DNA of 64,000 nucleotides from Hymenobacter sp. ISL-91 (GTDB taxonomy: Bacteria > Bacteroidota > Bacteroidia > Cytophagales > Hymenobacteraceae): positions 110,770-174,769 of the forward strand of contig NZ_JAGGPS010000038.1 in assembly GCF_018613725.1 (NCBI RefSeq), in the 5' to 3' direction. The position numbers and the translations under genes were made by a program. Shown here piece after piece: positions 45,010-53,460 of this stretch. Under the pieces are notes generated by a model. It did not search any database, was not told the origin of the DNA, and saw only the letters and a list, made by a program, of their open reading frames with translations. The stretch's first letter is position 1. Each line of letters begins with the position of its first letter.

Positions 45010-46167
45010 ATGAAACGCTTCCTCCTGCTTCCGCTTCTGACGATGCTGCTGGCCCTGGTTTCGACCACCGGTACGGCCCGCACCCTGCCTGCCCTGAACG
45101 ACGACACCATTGTGGTGCGCCTGCCCAACCAGGCCACGATGACGCTGTATGTAAAAGACCGCGCCCAGCTGCGCGAGCTGCGCAACTACAAGCTCGATTC
45201 ACTCATGCTGCTGCTCGATACTTACATTGCCCAGGCCGAGAAAGCCAGCAAGAACTCCACCTCCGAGCAGGTAACGATGGAGTTCTACCCCGCCAAGGAC
45301 CAGCCCGGCAAGCGGGTACCCGAGCAAATCCGCATCACGATGCACAACGACCAGGCCCCCGGCCAGCCGGCTAAAAAGGGCGAGCGGGTAGACGTGAGCG
45401 TGGGCCGGGTATTCGGCGTAACGGTGGAGGAAAGCGGCACCGATGGCGACGACCGGGTATCGGTGCGGGTGGGTTCGTCGGCCAAATCCGACTCGATCCG
45501 GACGGCTGAGCGCAAGGCTAAGGCCGAGGAGCGGGCCAACCGGGCCGTGAGTTCCAGCTTCACTATCGACCTGGGCCTGAACGCGCTGGTAAACAAGCAG
45601 CAGGATATGGGCGGCACCTCCCTGGACCTGCGCCCCTGGGGCTCGCGCTACATCAGCTTCAACTGGCTCTACGACATTCGGGTGGGCGCCAAAGGCTCGC
45701 CGCTGTACCTGCGCACCGGTCCCGAGCTGGCTTTCAACAACTACATGCTCGATAACAACCGGCGTTTCGTGAACCAGAACGACGTAACGACCCTGGAGTT
45801 GCCCACCGAAGCCGGCCGCAACTATGAGAAGAGCAAGCTGGCCGTTTCCACCATCAACCTGCCGCTGATGCTGGCCCTCAGCTTCCGCGACGACAAGGGC
45901 CGCTCTTCGTTCCGCGCCGGGGCCGGCGGGTTTGTCGGCTACCGCCTCGGCTCGCACACCAAGCTCAAGTACGAGGAAGACGGCAACACCAAGAAGGATA
46001 AGGACCGCGGCAGCTACAACCTCGAAGACTTCCAGTATGGCCTGCAGGGCACCATTGGCATCCGCGGCATCGACCTGTTTGCCAAGTACAACCTCAACAA
46101 CCTCTTCCAGAGCAACCGCGGCCCCCAGGCTCAGACCCTCAGCTTCGGTATCACGCTGCTGAATTAG
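45010..46167 (+). CDS. PorT-like outer-membrane barrel protein
   Basis: A 385-residue exported protein with signal peptide (MKRFLLLPLLTMLLALVSTTGTARTLP). Residues about 30-170 are a periplasmic helical/coil domain (IAQAEKASKNSTSEQVTMEF, DRVSVRVGSSAKSDSIRTAERKAKAEERANRAV). Residues about 175-385 form the barrel (FTIDLGLNALVNKQQ, GAKGSPLYLRTGPELAFNNYML, INLPLMLALSFRD, GAGGFVGYRLGSHTKLKYE, GLQGTIGIRGIDLFAKYNLNNLFQ) with the typical C-terminal strand ending LSFGITLLN. Such barrels form the outer-membrane partner of ECF modules in Bacteroidota. The N-terminal extension is larger than usual. Confidence 0.75.
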   Translation: MKRFLLLPLLTMLLALVSTTGTARTLPALNDDTIVVRLPNQATMTLYVKDRAQLRELRNYKLDSLMLLLDTYIAQAEKASKNSTSEQVTMEFYPAKDQPGKRVPEQIRITMHNDQAPGQPAKKGERVDVSVGRVFGVTVEESGTDGDDRVSVRVGSSAKSDSIRTAERKAKAEERANRAVSSSFTIDLGLNALVNKQQDMGGTSLDLRPWGSRYISFNWLYDIRVGAKGSPLYLRTGPELAFNNYMLDNNRRFVNQNDVTTLELPTEAGRNYEKSKLAVSTINLPLMLALSFRDDKGRSSFRAGAGGFVGYRLGSHTKLKYEEDGNTKKDKDRGSYNLEDFQYGLQGTIGIRGIDLFAKYNLNNLFQSNRGPQAQTLSFGITLLN

Positions 46168-46176
46168 AAAACGAAA

Positions 46177-46245
46177 AGCGGCAGTAAAAAGGCTCGTTAA
46201 ACGTCCTCCTTTGAGAGTCGTTTAACGAGCCTTTTTACTGCCGCT
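46177..46245. terminator. bidirectional terminator between barrel and methyltransferase genes
   Basis: 46177-46203 (AGCGGCAGTAAAAAGGCTCG...) is the perfect 27-bp reverse complement of 46219-46245 over a 15-base loop. It lies between the stop of the PorT-like gene (46167) and that of the convergent methyltransferase (46269). The arm carries AAAAA/TTTTT runs, so it can work on both strands. Confidence 0.8.
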
Positions 46246-46268
46246 CTTTTGCACTTTGATTCAGCCAA

Positions 46269-47015
46269 TCAAAGATTCCGATAAAAGTTATCCAGCAGAA
46301 TAGCCGCCGATACGGCCACGTTGAGGCTCTCGGCCTGGCCGCGGCCGGGAATGTGCAGGCGTTGGGTGAGGCAGTCTTCGACAGGCGGCGTGAGGCCGTG
46401 GCTTTCGGAGCCCATAATAAGCACGCCGCTGGGTTGCAGCGTGAGGCGGTGCACGTTGTCGCCATGCAGGTCGGCGCCGTACACGGGCAGGCCGGCGGGC
46501 AGCGTGGCCAGCCAGGCGGGCAGGTCGCGCTGCCAGATGGGTACACGGGCAAACGAGCCCATAGTGGCCACCACTGTTTTTGGGGCCCAGGGGTCGGCGC
46601 AGGTTTCGGAGCACACCACCCCGGCCAGTCCGTACCAGTCGGCCAGCCGGATGAGCGTGCCCACGTTGCCGGGGTCGCGCACATCGTCGAGGGCCAGCAG
46701 CAGCTGGTTGGGGGCCGGCTGCAGGGGTGTTTCGGCGGGCAGGCGGGCCACGGCCAGGGCCGTGTTGTTGGTGCTCAGGGAACTGAGGCGGGTCAGCTCG
46801 TCGGCCGAAACCAGGTCGAGCGGAACCCCGGCGGGCAACTCGGCGGCAATTTTATCCGCAAATTCGGGCGTCGCTATCAGCCGTTCGGTGAGAATGCCGG
46901 AACTTAGCAGCTCGCGCACGCTCTTGCCGCCTTCTACCAGGAAGGCACCGTGGCGGGTGCGGTACTTCTTCAGGTGCAGCGCGTGCACGTATTTCGCTAC
47001 TGCTTTTGAAACCAT
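46269..47015 (-). CDS. RNA methyltransferase of the SpoU/TrmH family
   Basis: A 248-residue enzyme, start ATG 47015 (MVSKAVAKYVHALHLKKYRTRHGAFLVEGGKSVRELLSSGI). The substrate-binding N-terminal domain is followed by the SPOUT fold with its trefoil knot: LALDDVRDPGNVGTLIRLADWYG (motif 1), SETCADPWAPKTVVATMGSFARVPIW (motif 2), and LIMGSESHGLTPPVEDCLTQRLHIPGRGQAESLNVAVSAAILL (motif 3). Members 2'-O-methylate ribose in rRNA or tRNA using SAM. The alternative GTG at 47021 overlaps the divergent gene. Confidence 0.9.
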   Translation of the reverse strand: MVSKAVAKYVHALHLKKYRTRHGAFLVEGGKSVRELLSSGILTERLIATPEFADKIAAELPAGVPLDLVSADELTRLSSLSTNNTALAVARLPAETPLQPAPNQLLLALDDVRDPGNVGTLIRLADWYGLAGVVCSETCADPWAPKTVVATMGSFARVPIWQRDLPAWLATLPAGLPVYGADLHGDNVHRLTLQPSGVLIMGSESHGLTPPVEDCLTQRLHIPGRGQAESLNVAVSAAILLDNFYRNL

Positions 47016-47035
47016 TGGCACCTTCTGAGGCCCTG

Positions 47036-49651
47036 TTGGGGCGAAATTTTAAACAAGTTGAACTGCCCCGGCTGCGGCGGCTGGCCCTGGCGGGCCTGCT
47101 GCTGGCTGGCGGCGGGCTGGTGGGCTGTTCGCCGCTGAGGCTGCTGCAGCCCGGCCAGCGGCTGCTGAGCGAGGTTAACGTCCGGGGAACCGATCAGGCC
47201 GACCCCGAGCGGCTGGCGGCCCTGGTGCAGCAGCAGCCCAACAGCACCTTTCCGCTGCCAAAGGTAACCATCTACCAGTTTGGCCGCTCGTTTTATAACC
47301 CCGAGCGCATTGCCCGGAAGCTGGCCGACACCCAGGCCGACTACGCCCGCCAGATTGCCGAGGCCGGCACCGACTCGGCCCAGGTGGGCAAGCTGCTGCG
47401 CCGGCGCGAGCAAAAGGAGCGCCGCTACCAGCTGGCGCTCGATAAGGGCAACGCCATTATGCGCCTGGGCGAGCCGCCGGTGGTCTACGATTCGTCGCTC
47501 ACGGCGGCTTCGGTGCAGCAGCTAAGTATCTACCTGAAATCGAAAGGGTTTTTCCGCAGCTCGGTTACGGTTTCCGACACCGTGCCCACGCGCCGGTTTA
47601 CGCCGCTGCGGCTGCTGGCGCTGCAGGCACCCTACTCCACCGACTCGCAGCGTGTAACGGTTACCTACACCATTAACGAAGGGCCCGTTTTTCATTATTC
47701 GCGGCTCGATGATGAAGTAGCCGACTCGGCCGTGGCCCAGCGGGTGCGGGCGGCCCGGCCCCAAAGCCTGCTGCGCGAGGGCGACCAATACGACGAGGAG
47801 GTGATTGGGGCCGAGCGCGCCCGGCTGGAAACGCTGCTCAAGAACCAGGGCTACTACGATTTCCGGCAGCAGTACATCACCTTCGAGGCCGACACCAGCT
47901 TCCGGCCTACCACCGTGCGCCTGCGCACGCTCGTCGATGCCCCGCCCCGGGGGCAGCATCGGCGCTACACGCTGCGCCACGTCGATTTCATCAGCGACGC
48001 GGGTATCGTGCGCTTTGGCCAGAACCGCGACACGGTTGTGCGCGACTCGGTAAATTACCTGGCCTACCGCCACCGCATCAGCCCGCGGGCCCTCGACCGC
48101 AAGTTGGCGTTGCGGCCCAACGAGCCGTACAGCCTCAGCAAAACCCAGCGTACCCAGCGCCAGCTTGGCAGCCTGGATATGTTCCGCTTCACGACCATTA
48201 CCTACCGGCGGGTGCGGGGCGCGGAGGCGTCGGCCGACTCGACCCAGGGCCTGCTCGATGCCACCGTTAGTGCAGCACCAGCCAAGCGGTTTCAGGAAAC
48301 CGTGGAGTTTGGCGGCACTTACGTGGCCCAGGAAGTAGGGCCGTTCGGTAATGTGCGCCTGAAAATCCGCAACGTATTCGGTGGGGCCGAAATCCTGGAA
48401 TTTGGGGTACGGGCCGGCTTTGAAGGGCAGTACGATATAACGGGCACCCAAAGCAGCGACACGCAGGAAAAGCTGCGCTCCGAGCTGACGACCCAGCTCG
48501 GAGGCAACGTGAACCTGGTGCTGCCGCGGTTTCTGGTGCCCTGGCGGGTGGGGCCGCGGCTGGGCGAGTACAACCCGCGCACCCGCATCAACGCTTCCTA
48601 TACCTACGTTGACCGGCCCGACTACACGCGTACCAATGCCGAAGCCACCTTCGACTACATCTGGCAGCGCTCGGCCTTTCACCAGTATGTGCTCACGCCC
48701 ATTGATCTGAGCATTATCCGCACGGCCAGTATCAGCGACACGTTCCAGACGACTCTGCAGAATCTGCTTATCCGGCAGGGCTCCCCGCTGTTTCGCAGCT
48801 TCGATAACCTGCTCATCCCCAGCCTCAACGTCACGTCCCTCTACAACTCCAACGATTTCAACCAGACCCGCGACGCACGCTACCTGCGCCTGTTTGCCGA
48901 GGTAGGCGGCCTCGGCCGGGGGTTATTTCAGCAGCAGCCGCTGGTCACCGATACGCGCGATCTGCGCCAGAGCGACCTCAAAATCTACGACTTCACCAAG
49001 CTTACGGCCGACTACCGCCGCTACTACAAGCTCACCTCCGACTCGTACCTGGTATACCGGCTGGCCGGCGGCGCCGTGGCGGCCCTGAGCAAGACCCAGC
49101 TGACCACTATTGGCCGCGACGGCAGCCAGAGCACCAGCACCTCTTTTCTGATACCCTACGACAAGTACCTGTTTGCGGGCGGCAGCTCCAGTGTGCGGGC
49201 CTGGAAGCCGCGCCGGCTGGGGGCAGGCTCATTCACGCAGTATAAGTTCGACCCCGATAACCCAACTCAACCCCTGATTGTGGATGGCCAGCGGGTGCGC
49301 GACTTCAACCTCGAGCAGCCCGGCGAGCTGCTGCTCGAAGGCAACATCGAGTACCGTTTTCCGCTCTACAACTTCATAAAAGGCGCCGTATTCACTGATT
49401 TCGGCAACGTGTGGACACTCCGCCCCGACCCGCGGCCGGGGGCCCAGTTCCGCTTCAACAAGTTCTATCAGCAGTTCGCGGTGGGCTCGGGCTTCGGCTT
49501 CCGCTTCGATCTGAGCTTTCTGATTATGCGCCTCGACATTGCTACCAAGGTGTACGACCCCAGTGCCCCCGGCAGCAAGTGGGCCATCCGCAACTTCAGC
49601 TTCCGCGAAGACCAGACGGCCTTCAACCTAGGCATCGGATATCCATTCTGA
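47036..49651 (+). CDS. tamL: TamL-like lipidated Omp85-family protein
   Basis: An 871-residue protein if TTG 47036 is used; no ATG is present upstream in the frame, so the start is uncertain (TTG 47006 and 47015 also possible). The signal sequence ends in a lipobox-type GGGLVGCSPLRLLQPGQRLLSEV. That is followed by POTRA-type regions (about 30-400; KVTIYQFGRSFYNPERIARK, VVYDSSLTAASVQQLSIYLKSKGFF, PVFHYSRLDDEVADSAVAQRV) and the Omp85 C-terminal barrel (about 430-871; KAYLIAGGSSSVRAWKPRRLGAGSF, LEGNIEYRFPLYNFIKGAVFTDFGNVW, ending FNLGIGYPF). Bacteroidota TamL is a lipidated TamA homologue that helps insert outer-membrane proteins. The symbol rests on these features only. Divergent from the methyltransferase with a 21-bp overlap at most. 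Confidence 0.85.
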   Translation: MGRNFKQVELPRLRRLALAGLLLAGGGLVGCSPLRLLQPGQRLLSEVNVRGTDQADPERLAALVQQQPNSTFPLPKVTIYQFGRSFYNPERIARKLADTQADYARQIAEAGTDSAQVGKLLRRREQKERRYQLALDKGNAIMRLGEPPVVYDSSLTAASVQQLSIYLKSKGFFRSSVTVSDTVPTRRFTPLRLLALQAPYSTDSQRVTVTYTINEGPVFHYSRLDDEVADSAVAQRVRAARPQSLLREGDQYDEEVIGAERARLETLLKNQGYYDFRQQYITFEADTSFRPTTVRLRTLVDAPPRGQHRRYTLRHVDFISDAGIVRFGQNRDTVVRDSVNYLAYRHRISPRALDRKLALRPNEPYSLSKTQRTQRQLGSLDMFRFTTITYRRVRGAEASADSTQGLLDATVSAAPAKRFQETVEFGGTYVAQEVGPFGNVRLKIRNVFGGAEILEFGVRAGFEGQYDITGTQSSDTQEKLRSELTTQLGGNVNLVLPRFLVPWRVGPRLGEYNPRTRINASYTYVDRPDYTRTNAEATFDYIWQRSAFHQYVLTPIDLSIIRTASISDTFQTTLQNLLIRQGSPLFRSFDNLLIPSLNVTSLYNSNDFNQTRDARYLRLFAEVGGLGRGLFQQQPLVTDTRDLRQSDLKIYDFTKLTADYRRYYKLTSDSYLVYRLAGGAVAALSKTQLTTIGRDGSQSTSTSFLIPYDKYLFAGGSSSVRAWKPRRLGAGSFTQYKFDPDNPTQPLIVDGQRVRDFNLEQPGELLLEGNIEYRFPLYNFIKGAVFTDFGNVWTLRPDPRPGAQFRFNKFYQQFAVGSGFGFRFDLSFLIMRLDIATKVYDPSAPGSKWAIRNFSFREDQTAFNLGIGYPF

Positions 49652-49676
49652 TTCACTGATTTCGAAATAAATTACT

Positions 49677-49719
49677 ATACATAAGAAAGGCCCCGCTAAG
49701 CGGGGCCTTTCTTATGTAT
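49677..49719. terminator. intrinsic terminator after tamL
   Basis: ATACATAAGAAAGGCCCCGCT (49677-49697) pairs with AGCGGGGCCTTTCTTATGTAT (49699-49719), 21 bp perfect with a one-base loop, 26 bp after the stop. The arm has CCTTT / AAAGG runs and so resembles a terminator. Confidence 0.75.
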
Positions 49720-50022
49720 ATGTAAAACCGAATAATAATTAAGTACAATTAAATTCGGGCAGTACGCAATTTTCGTCACTTATCGATTTGATTACCAGCG
49801 GGCCCGTTTCAAATTTCAACCGCTTACTACTAGGTTTTATCGACGAAGTCAGTACATTTGGCTGGTCTTTTTCAACATTCATCGAGTTTGACTGCGCGGG
49901 TTTAGTACTATTCCTGCTTAGTCTGTAACCTACTCGTTGCCCCGGCTTCGGCCCGTCGTTCCAGGGCTGCCCATAGAGGCAGCATCCCGGAATAGTCTCT
50001 TTCCTCCTTCCTTTTCCTGCTG
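49720..50022. other. AT-richer intergenic region
   Basis: About 300 bp between the tamL terminator and the T9SS cargo gene. No gene is supported. A 98-codon minus-strand frame (49739-50035) overlaps the cargo signal peptide and has no recognised domain. A promoter for the cargo gene probably lies here but no exact TAnnTTTG was found. Confidence 0.4.
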
Positions 50023-53000
50023 ATGAAACAACCACTACTCCATTTGGCGGCAGCCCTGTTGCTGTGCCTGCCGGCTAGCCTGGCACGAGCCGAGGGCTCG
50101 AAGCAGCTCACGCCCAACACCAACCCAACGGTAGCCCTGACCAATGCGGCCAATACCCGGGCCGGCTACCTGACCCACGATTTCAACAATATCGTGTCCG
50201 GCCAGTACCAGTCGCAGGGTTTTTTGAAGCCCGCCACCTGGAGCGGGGGCACCGGCCGCCCCTTCAGCACCGACTACCGGCTGCGGGTACGCCTGAAACC
50301 CGGTGAAACCTTGTTTTACGGGGTGCACCGAATTGCGAGCGAGAATGGCAGTGGCAACCAGAACAACCTGATTCTGACCCTCAAATACGACAACAACGGC
50401 ACCGAAACCCAGGCGGCCACCAACACCCTGCCTTTTAGCACGGCCGCTGGCAACACCCGCCGCTCGTTGCTGGCCGCCGGGCCGGGCGTAATTGACAACG
50501 CGGCCCAAGCCCAGGCCGGTCCGGCCGTAGCGGGCACGGCATCGGCCAGCACGGGCTACAACCCCCTCACTTACACCAACAACACGAATGCAGAGCGGGA
50601 TTTTTGGGTGGAGCTCACGCAGACCGGCGAGGCGGCCATGAGCCAGACCCAGAAAATTTCGCAGTACGACTTCTGGGATTTCACAGTGCGCTCCAGCGCC
50701 GACGCTTCGGGCCAGGAAATACCGGGCCGGCTGCACAGCAAGTTCTGGTCCTTTACCACTGCGGGCTTTACCAACCGCCTGTCGGCCACCTTTAGCCTGT
50801 ACCCGCTGGTGCCCAGCGTGCGCCAGCCGGGCCGCTACTACGTGAAGGAAGTGGAGTTGGCCGGTATGAACCCCTACGCCTTCTACTTCGTGAGCAATGC
50901 CAAGGGCACGGACCGCAACTCGACCGATTTTCTGACTTCGCGCCGGAGCCAGACCAGCGAGCAGACATATCCCGAGTATTTTAACTTCGTCAACGACCCT
51001 GACCCAAGCATCTGGCCAAGCGCGCCGCTACCCGTTTTCAGCCGTACCGTGCAGCCCTTCTGCAACCCTATCACGGGCCGCGGGGCCGCGGCCTTCACCA
51101 CCACCAGCGAAGAAGCCGGCTCGACTTCTGTGCTTATCGACATCAACAACAACGGCGTACAAGATGGCAACGACGTAGTGATTGAGCAGAACGTGGCCGC
51201 CAGTGTGCCCACTACCACCTTCTGGAATGGGCTCGACAATGCCAGCCAGCCAGTGCCCGCCGGCACGGCCCTGCGCCTGACTTTCATTAGCAACGGTGCG
51301 CCGGTGAACTTCCCGCTCTTCGACGTGGAGGGCAACACTGATGGCCTGCGGGTGCAGAACGTGCGCCCCTCGCAAGGTGATAACCGCTTCTTCGACCGCC
51401 TGTACTGGGACGACCGCAACCTGCCGACTACTACTGCCCGCTTCCCGGCTACCCGGCCCGCGCCCGACTTAAGCAACTACCGCCCCGATGGGGTGATATC
51501 GGAGGAAGGCGTGCACCGCTGGACAGGTACTGCCGGCAGCCAGGGCGGCGACAACTACACGGTGAACACCTGGACCTACGGCTTTATCTCGGCCGCCGCC
51601 GAGCAGCGCTACACCTTTGATTTCAAGTGCGACTTCGACGGCGACGGCGTTGCCGACAAGGACGACATCGACGATGACAACGACGGCATTCCAGATGTGG
51701 TAGAAATGTTTGCGCTTAACCCCCAGACGGCTACGTCCAACGGCGTAGCCACTACCACCGGTAACGGCGTACTCGTGTACCTCGATGCGGCCTATGTGCA
51801 CCCCGTGCTTGGCGCCTACCGCGACCTGAACCGCGACGGTATCAACGATATATTTGATGCCGACGGCGACGGACTGCCCAACCACCTCGACCTGGATTCG
51901 GACGGCGACGGACTGCCCGATGCCTTTGAGGCCAGCGGCAATATCAACCCCACCTGGACGCTCGGCAGCGGGGCCACGCAAAGCCGCTACAACGCCACCC
52001 AGGCCCGCTTTACGGGTGCCGTGGGCGCGAACGGGCTGCCCGATGCGGCCGAAGCCCGTACTGCCGGCGGCCCGGAAGTTAATGTTACCCGCCACTCGCT
52101 GCCCGACCGGGATGCAGACTCGCGCACGGCCAGCGGCATTACGGCCAGCAACTACAACTTCCTCGACTTCGACTCGGACAACGACGGCATCAGCGACGAG
52201 ATTGAGGCCCAATCGACCAGCGCCTACATAGCCCGCAGAAGCCAGGCCAACTTCACTACCGACACGAACGGCAATGGCCTGCGCGACGCCTACGAAGGGG
52301 CCGGCGCGATTAGCAGCGTGATGAACCTGGACGGCGACGCGCAGGCAGATATGTTCGACTTCGACTCGGATAACGATAATGCCGGCAAAGGCAGCCTGCC
52401 CATTGCCGAGCAAACGGCCGACTGGACCGAGGGCTTCGACGACAACCAAGACGGGTTTGCTGGCAACGAGGTAGTAGCTAAAGCTCGCGCCTTTGCGCTG
52501 GCCAACCCTAGCAAGGCTTCCTATTACGTGGTAACCACCAATTCTCAAGGTGAGCGGGCCATTTTGTTTTCCACCTTCCTCAAAGACGACGACAGCAATG
52601 GCATCCCCAATTTCCTGCAAATCGGCCACCCCACCTACCACGACGACAACTTCAACGGCCTCGTAGACCTATTCGACCCGGCTTACGGCGGCACGCCTTC
52701 CACGCTACCGCTGGTGGGCGGGGCCGGCACCGAGGCCATCTTCCGCTCCGGCGCCATTGCTGTGCCCCTCCCTGTTACACTGGTCGATTTCCGGGCGCAG
52801 GCCGTGGGCCGCGACGCGCTGGTGAGCTGGACGACGGTCCAGGAGGTAAACAGCGCCAGCTTCGTGGTGGAGCGCTCGAATGACGGCAGCAGTTTCGTGC
52901 CGGTGGCCACCCTACCGGCCCGCGGCACCAGCAACCAGCGCCTCAACTACCGCATCACCGATAAGAATGCCGGAGCCCAAGCCGGCCTGCGCTACTACCG

Positions 53001-53319
53001 CCTGCTCCAGCTCGACCTCGACGGTACGGTAGCCCGCTCGGATGTGAAAACAGTGCGCTTCGACGGCCGGAGCAGCGACACGGCAGTGCGTTTGTTCCCC
53101 AACCCCACCAGCGCCAACGTTACCCTCGACTTAGCGCAACTACCTACCGGTGCTTACCGCGTGGAGGTGCTGGGCGCCGAGGGCCGCAAAGTAGCCGAAT
53201 GGTCGGCCAGCGGGGGCCAGGAGCAAGTACTGCCTACTCAGAACTTAGCTAAGGGCGTATACCTGCTCCGTATTAGCGGCCATAACACCACGCAGGTAAT
53301 TAAGCTGGTGAAGAACTAG
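50023..53319 (+). CDS. T9SS-secreted surface protein with Asp-rich (TSP3-like) repeats
   Basis: A 1098-residue protein with a signal peptide (MKQPLLHLAAALLLCLPASLARAEG). Residues 30-540 form unclassified beta domains. Residues about 541-830 hold Ca2+-binding thrombospondin-3-like repeats (DFDGDGVADKDDIDDDNDGIPDVVE, DADGDGLPNHLDLDSDGDGLPDAFEA, DFDSDNDGISDEIEA, DTNGNGLRDAYEG). About 925-1015 is a beta-sandwich (VTLVDFRAQAVGRDALVSWTTVQEVNSASFVVERSNDGSSF). The C-terminus (VRLFPNPTSANVTLDLAQLPTGAYRVEVLG, ending AKGVYLLRISGHNTTQVIKLVKN) is a typical type A T9SS sorting domain. It should be secreted and anchored at the cell surface. Confidence 0.9.
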   Translation: MKQPLLHLAAALLLCLPASLARAEGSKQLTPNTNPTVALTNAANTRAGYLTHDFNNIVSGQYQSQGFLKPATWSGGTGRPFSTDYRLRVRLKPGETLFYGVHRIASENGSGNQNNLILTLKYDNNGTETQAATNTLPFSTAAGNTRRSLLAAGPGVIDNAAQAQAGPAVAGTASASTGYNPLTYTNNTNAERDFWVELTQTGEAAMSQTQKISQYDFWDFTVRSSADASGQEIPGRLHSKFWSFTTAGFTNRLSATFSLYPLVPSVRQPGRYYVKEVELAGMNPYAFYFVSNAKGTDRNSTDFLTSRRSQTSEQTYPEYFNFVNDPDPSIWPSAPLPVFSRTVQPFCNPITGRGAAAFTTTSEEAGSTSVLIDINNNGVQDGNDVVIEQNVAASVPTTTFWNGLDNASQPVPAGTALRLTFISNGAPVNFPLFDVEGNTDGLRVQNVRPSQGDNRFFDRLYWDDRNLPTTTARFPATRPAPDLSNYRPDGVISEEGVHRWTGTAGSQGGDNYTVNTWTYGFISAAAEQRYTFDFKCDFDGDGVADKDDIDDDNDGIPDVVEMFALNPQTATSNGVATTTGNGVLVYLDAAYVHPVLGAYRDLNRDGINDIFDADGDGLPNHLDLDSDGDGLPDAFEASGNINPTWTLGSGATQSRYNATQARFTGAVGANGLPDAAEARTAGGPEVNVTRHSLPDRDADSRTASGITASNYNFLDFDSDNDGISDEIEAQSTSAYIARRSQANFTTDTNGNGLRDAYEGAGAISSVMNLDGDAQADMFDFDSDNDNAGKGSLPIAEQTADWTEGFDDNQDGFAGNEVVAKARAFALANPSKASYYVVTTNSQGERAILFSTFLKDDDSNGIPNFLQIGHPTYHDDNFNGLVDLFDPAYGGTPSTLPLVGGAGTEAIFRSGAIAVPLPVTLVDFRAQAVGRDALVSWTTVQEVNSASFVVERSNDGSSFVPVATLPARGTSNQRLNYRITDKNAGAQAGLRYYRLLQLDLDGTVARSDVKTVRFDGRSSDTAVRLFPNPTSANVTLDLAQLPTGAYRVEVLGAEGRKVAEWSASGGQEQVLPTQNLAKGVYLLRISGHNTTQVIKLVKN

Positions 53320-53356
53320 GTTTAGTGCCTGGCTATTAATTGCTTCGTGTTTAGAA

Positions 53357-53395
53357 AAAAGGCCCGTCATCCTGCTGCAGGATGACGGGCCTTTT
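53357..53395. terminator. bidirectional hairpin after T9SS cargo gene
   Basis: AAAAGGCCCGTCATCCTGC (53357-53375) pairs with GCAGGATGACGGGCCTTTT (53377-53395), a perfect 19-bp arm with a one-base loop and A/T runs at both ends. It separates the cargo gene from the convergent dehydrogenase gene. The arm includes GTCATCCTG, as in the repeat families. Confidence 0.8.
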
Positions 53396-53460
53396 CGTTG
53401 GCTGATGATGCCAAAAGCTTATTGACGCCGGTGGGATTTGGGAGCCGGTTCCTTTCTGGC

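Noticed and set aside
49739..50035. 98-codon minus-strand frame upstream of the T9SS cargo gene
   Set aside because: No domain, atypical composition, and it overlaps the cargo signal peptide.
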